This document shows, piece after piece, positions 4,761 to 6,380 of a DNA stretch of 6,380 bases. The stretch spans positions 1 through 6,380 of the forward strand of contig NZ_CAMPGZ010000221.1 of the NCBI RefSeq assembly GCF_946885725.1. Reading direction: 5' to 3'. Source of the stretch: an uncultured Nocardioides sp. Its GTDB lineage: Bacteria > Actinomycetota > Actinomycetes > Propionibacteriales > Nocardioidaceae. The notes under the pieces are model-generated. The model had not been told where the DNA came from. It saw only the letters and a program-made list of their open reading frames with translations, and made no database searches. Within the stretch, counting starts at the first letter, position 1; every line of letters begins with the position of its first letter. The position numbers and the translations under genes are program-made.

Positions 4761-5662
4761 CGGAGGAAGTCCAGCAGCGACGGCTGCAGCACGCGGGCGG
4801 TGGCGCCCAGTGCCGCCTGGTAGGCGACCTCCTGCATCTGGAGGTCGACCACCGCCTTGGCGATGTCGACGTTCTCCACCTCGGAGAGTGCCGCCGAGTT
4901 GGTGAGGTTGACGTCGGTGAGCCTGCTCATCGCCGTCTCGACCCGACCATAGCGGGTGCCGACATCGGCCAGCGCGGTGCGCATGTTGAGGGCGACAGCG
5001 TCGAGCTGCTCGAGGTCCGTGCCCAGCGCGTCGGGGTTCGTGGTCATGTGATCGATCGTCCGGGTGAGCACGTTGAAGAGGTTGTCGTCGCCTGCGCCGA
5101 AGGCCTCCTCGCCGGTGACGTTCACCCTCACCGGGCTTCCCTGACCCACCGTGCGCTCAATCGCTCCGTCGTCGCCGGCGTAGGTGCCGTCGGGTAGGTA
5201 GGCGACCTTCCCGCCATCCACTTCGCCAAAGTCCGTCCCGCTGAACAGCGGTCGGCCCATGTGCTGGGTGTTGGCCATGGCGAGCAGCGAGTCGCGGATC
5301 TGGGTCAGCTCGGCCGCCAGTGCGGCGCGGGCGTCGGGCCCTGCGGAGCCGGTGGACTTGCCTTGGAGGATGAGGTCGCGGGCCCGGCGGACCTGGTCGC
5401 TCATGGACTGCAGCGTGCTGTCGGCCTGGCCGAGCGCGGCGAGGCCGTCGGAGGCGTTGCGGGCGTGCTGGTTGTCCGCCGCCATCTGCGCGCGTAGCCG
5501 CATCGCGTCGTTGGTGCCGGTCGGGGAGTCCGACGGCCGGTTGATGGTGCGCCCGGTGGACAGCTGCTCCTGGGTGCGCGCCAGCCGGCCCAGACCGGTG
5601 TTCATCGCGGTCAGGGACCGCTCCATCATCAGTCGCTGGGTCACGCGGGGTGTGGTCGTCAT
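4757..5662 (-). CDS. flgL: Flagellar hook-associated protein 3 (FlgL)
   Basis: 301 aa, the usual FlgL length. It is secreted through the flagellar export apparatus and forms the second junction ring between hook and filament. The N-terminal flagellin-like helical domain spans about 5-135 with QLSTGRTINRPSDSP at 33-47; MGRPLFSGT at 135-143 opens the exposed variable domain; the C-terminal helical domain runs from about 215 and ends ARVLQPSLLDFLR. No cleavable signal peptide, as expected for export substrates. It is FlgL rather than flagellin because flgK lies directly upstream, it has the GRPLFSGT motif, and the protein is short. The ATG overlaps the flgK stop (ATGA); the fliW GTG overlaps its own stop. 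The middle domain uses some codons that are rarer in this genome. Confidence 0.93.
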   Translation of the reverse strand: MTTTPRVTQRLMMERSLTAMNTGLGRLARTQEQLSTGRTINRPSDSPTGTNDAMRLRAQMAADNQHARNASDGLAALGQADSTLQSMSDQVRRARDLILQGKSTGSAGPDARAALAAELTQIRDSLLAMANTQHMGRPLFSGTDFGEVDGGKVAYLPDGTYAGDDGAIERTVGQGSPVRVNVTGEEAFGAGDDNLFNVLTRTIDHMTTNPDALGTDLEQLDAVALNMRTALADVGTRYGRVETAMSRLTDVNLTNSAALSEVENVDIAKAVVDLQMQEVAYQAALGATARVLQPSLLDFLR

Positions 5663-6380
5663 CGCAGCAGGCCCGTCCGGTTGATCAGTGTGTCGAGCAC
5701 GGAGTCGATCGTGGTGAGCACCCGCGACGCTCCTTCGTAGCCGCGCTGGGCAGCGAGCAGGTTCACCATCTCCTCGTCGATGCTGATCCCCGAGAGCGCC
5801 TCGCGGGAGGCGTCGACCTGGGAGACCAGCACGGCCTGGTTGGCGGAGGCGCGGTTGGCGGAGGAGATGAGCACGCCCGTCGCGGTGATCAGCTCGCGGT
5901 AGGCGCGGCCAGGTGTGTCGATCGCGGCGAGAACCGTGGCGTTGTTGCCGTCGAGCGGGCCGCTGCCGTCGCCGCGTGCCGCGACCATGTCCGGGTCTTC
6001 GAACGCCAGAGCGAGCTTGGAGGCCGTCGTGCCGTTGAAGAAGTCGCCCCCGAGATCGCCGGCGGCGTCGCGGCCGAGCCGGTGCTTCTTGTTGGTCTCA
6101 GTCACCAGCTCGCTTACGAACGCGTCGAGCTTTGTGAGGTAGCCGGGAAGGTCGGTGGTCATCACGCTCTGGATGCCGCCGATCTCGCCGTTGGCGATCG
6201 TCAAAGCGTCATTGCCGAGCAAAAGCTTGATCGGCGGATCGCCCGCATCGACCAGCTCGTCAGCGACCTCGACGGTGAGCGCCGTGGCATCGTTACCGGT
6301 GACGAGCACTTGCTCCCCGAAGCTCACGGTTGCCGTAGTGTCCGCCTCGATCCTGACCTTGCTGCCGGTCAGCTCGGACA
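5659..6380 (-). CDS. flgK: Flagellar hook-associated protein 1 (FlgK), C-terminal part
   Basis: 239 residues are visible; the frame stays open to the right edge, so the start lies outside. FlgK caps the hook and forms the first junction ring with FlgL. The part seen holds the helix LDAFVSELVTETNKKHRLGRD, the GGDFFNGTTASKLAL block, and the C-terminal signature NLLAAQRGYEGASRVLTTID followed by SVLDTLINRTGLLR, shared by FlgK and other rod-hook axial proteins. The GTG at 6325-6327 is internal and not the start: the codons before it (SELTGSKVRIEADTTATV) continue the same domain without a stop. flgK overlaps flgL by ATGA, so the two are translationally coupled. A few Leu codons (CTT, TTG) near 6190-6235 are rare for this window. 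Confidence 0.93.
   Translation of the reverse strand, partial: SELTGSKVRIEADTTATVSFGEQVLVTGNDATALTVEVADELVDAGDPPIKLLLGNDALTIANGEIGGIQSVMTTDLPGYLTKLDAFVSELVTETNKKHRLGRDAAGDLGGDFFNGTTASKLALAFEDPDMVAARGDGSGPLDGNNATVLAAIDTPGRAYRELITATGVLISSANRASANQAVLVSQVDASREALSGISIDEEMVNLLAAQRGYEGASRVLTTIDSVLDTLINRTGLLR

Noticed and set aside
6325..6327. GTG as start of a separate short gene
   Set aside because: The frame is open upstream to the window edge with FlgK-like sequence, so this GTG is an internal codon.

Overview
The window comes from a high-GC, motile bacterium. It is most likely an actinobacterium: G/C dominates third codon positions, GTG starts are frequent, and the flagellar gene set resembles Nocardioides-type genomes. 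The genus is an inference; nothing in the window proves it. No mobile element, CRISPR array, tRNA or rRNA was seen.

Left block (1-2626, minus strand). Reading leftwards from 2626 are a GntR/FCD-type repressor, a small four-helix membrane protein of the 'phage holin 4_2' family, a low-molecular-weight protein tyrosine phosphatase (LMW-PTP), a fructosamine-kinase-family protein, and at the very edge the first 16 codons of what looks like a response regulator. The middle genes are nearly contiguous: TGA-gc-GTG between the holin-like gene and the phosphatase, TGA-c-ATG between the phosphatase and the kinase. The phosphatase/kinase pair matches the two-step repair of sugar-phosphate-glycated proteins.

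Middle (2627-3715). A 125-bp divergent region separates gntR from a plus-strand dimethylargininase-like gene (ddaH type) that has its catalytic Glu, His and Cys. The region holds two copies of the palindrome TTGTCSGACAA, 59 bp apart centre to centre. Both fit the TNGTNNNACNA pattern of FadR-type GntR regulators, so the repressor probably controls itself and ddaH. A strong terminator hairpin follows ddaH.

Right block (3921-6380, minus strand). A flagellar operon reads flgK (cut by the window edge), flgL, fliW, csrA. flgK/flgL and flgL/fliW overlap by ATGA and GTGA. FlgK and FlgL are the hook-filament junction proteins; FliW and CsrA form the known flagellin-dosage switch. The 117-nt fliW-csrA gap holds a perfect 15-bp inverted repeat whose loop carries GGAGGG, a candidate structured leader for CsrA feedback. 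The 278 bp between ddaH and csrA has no gene, but one short plus-strand stretch there is rich in GGA.
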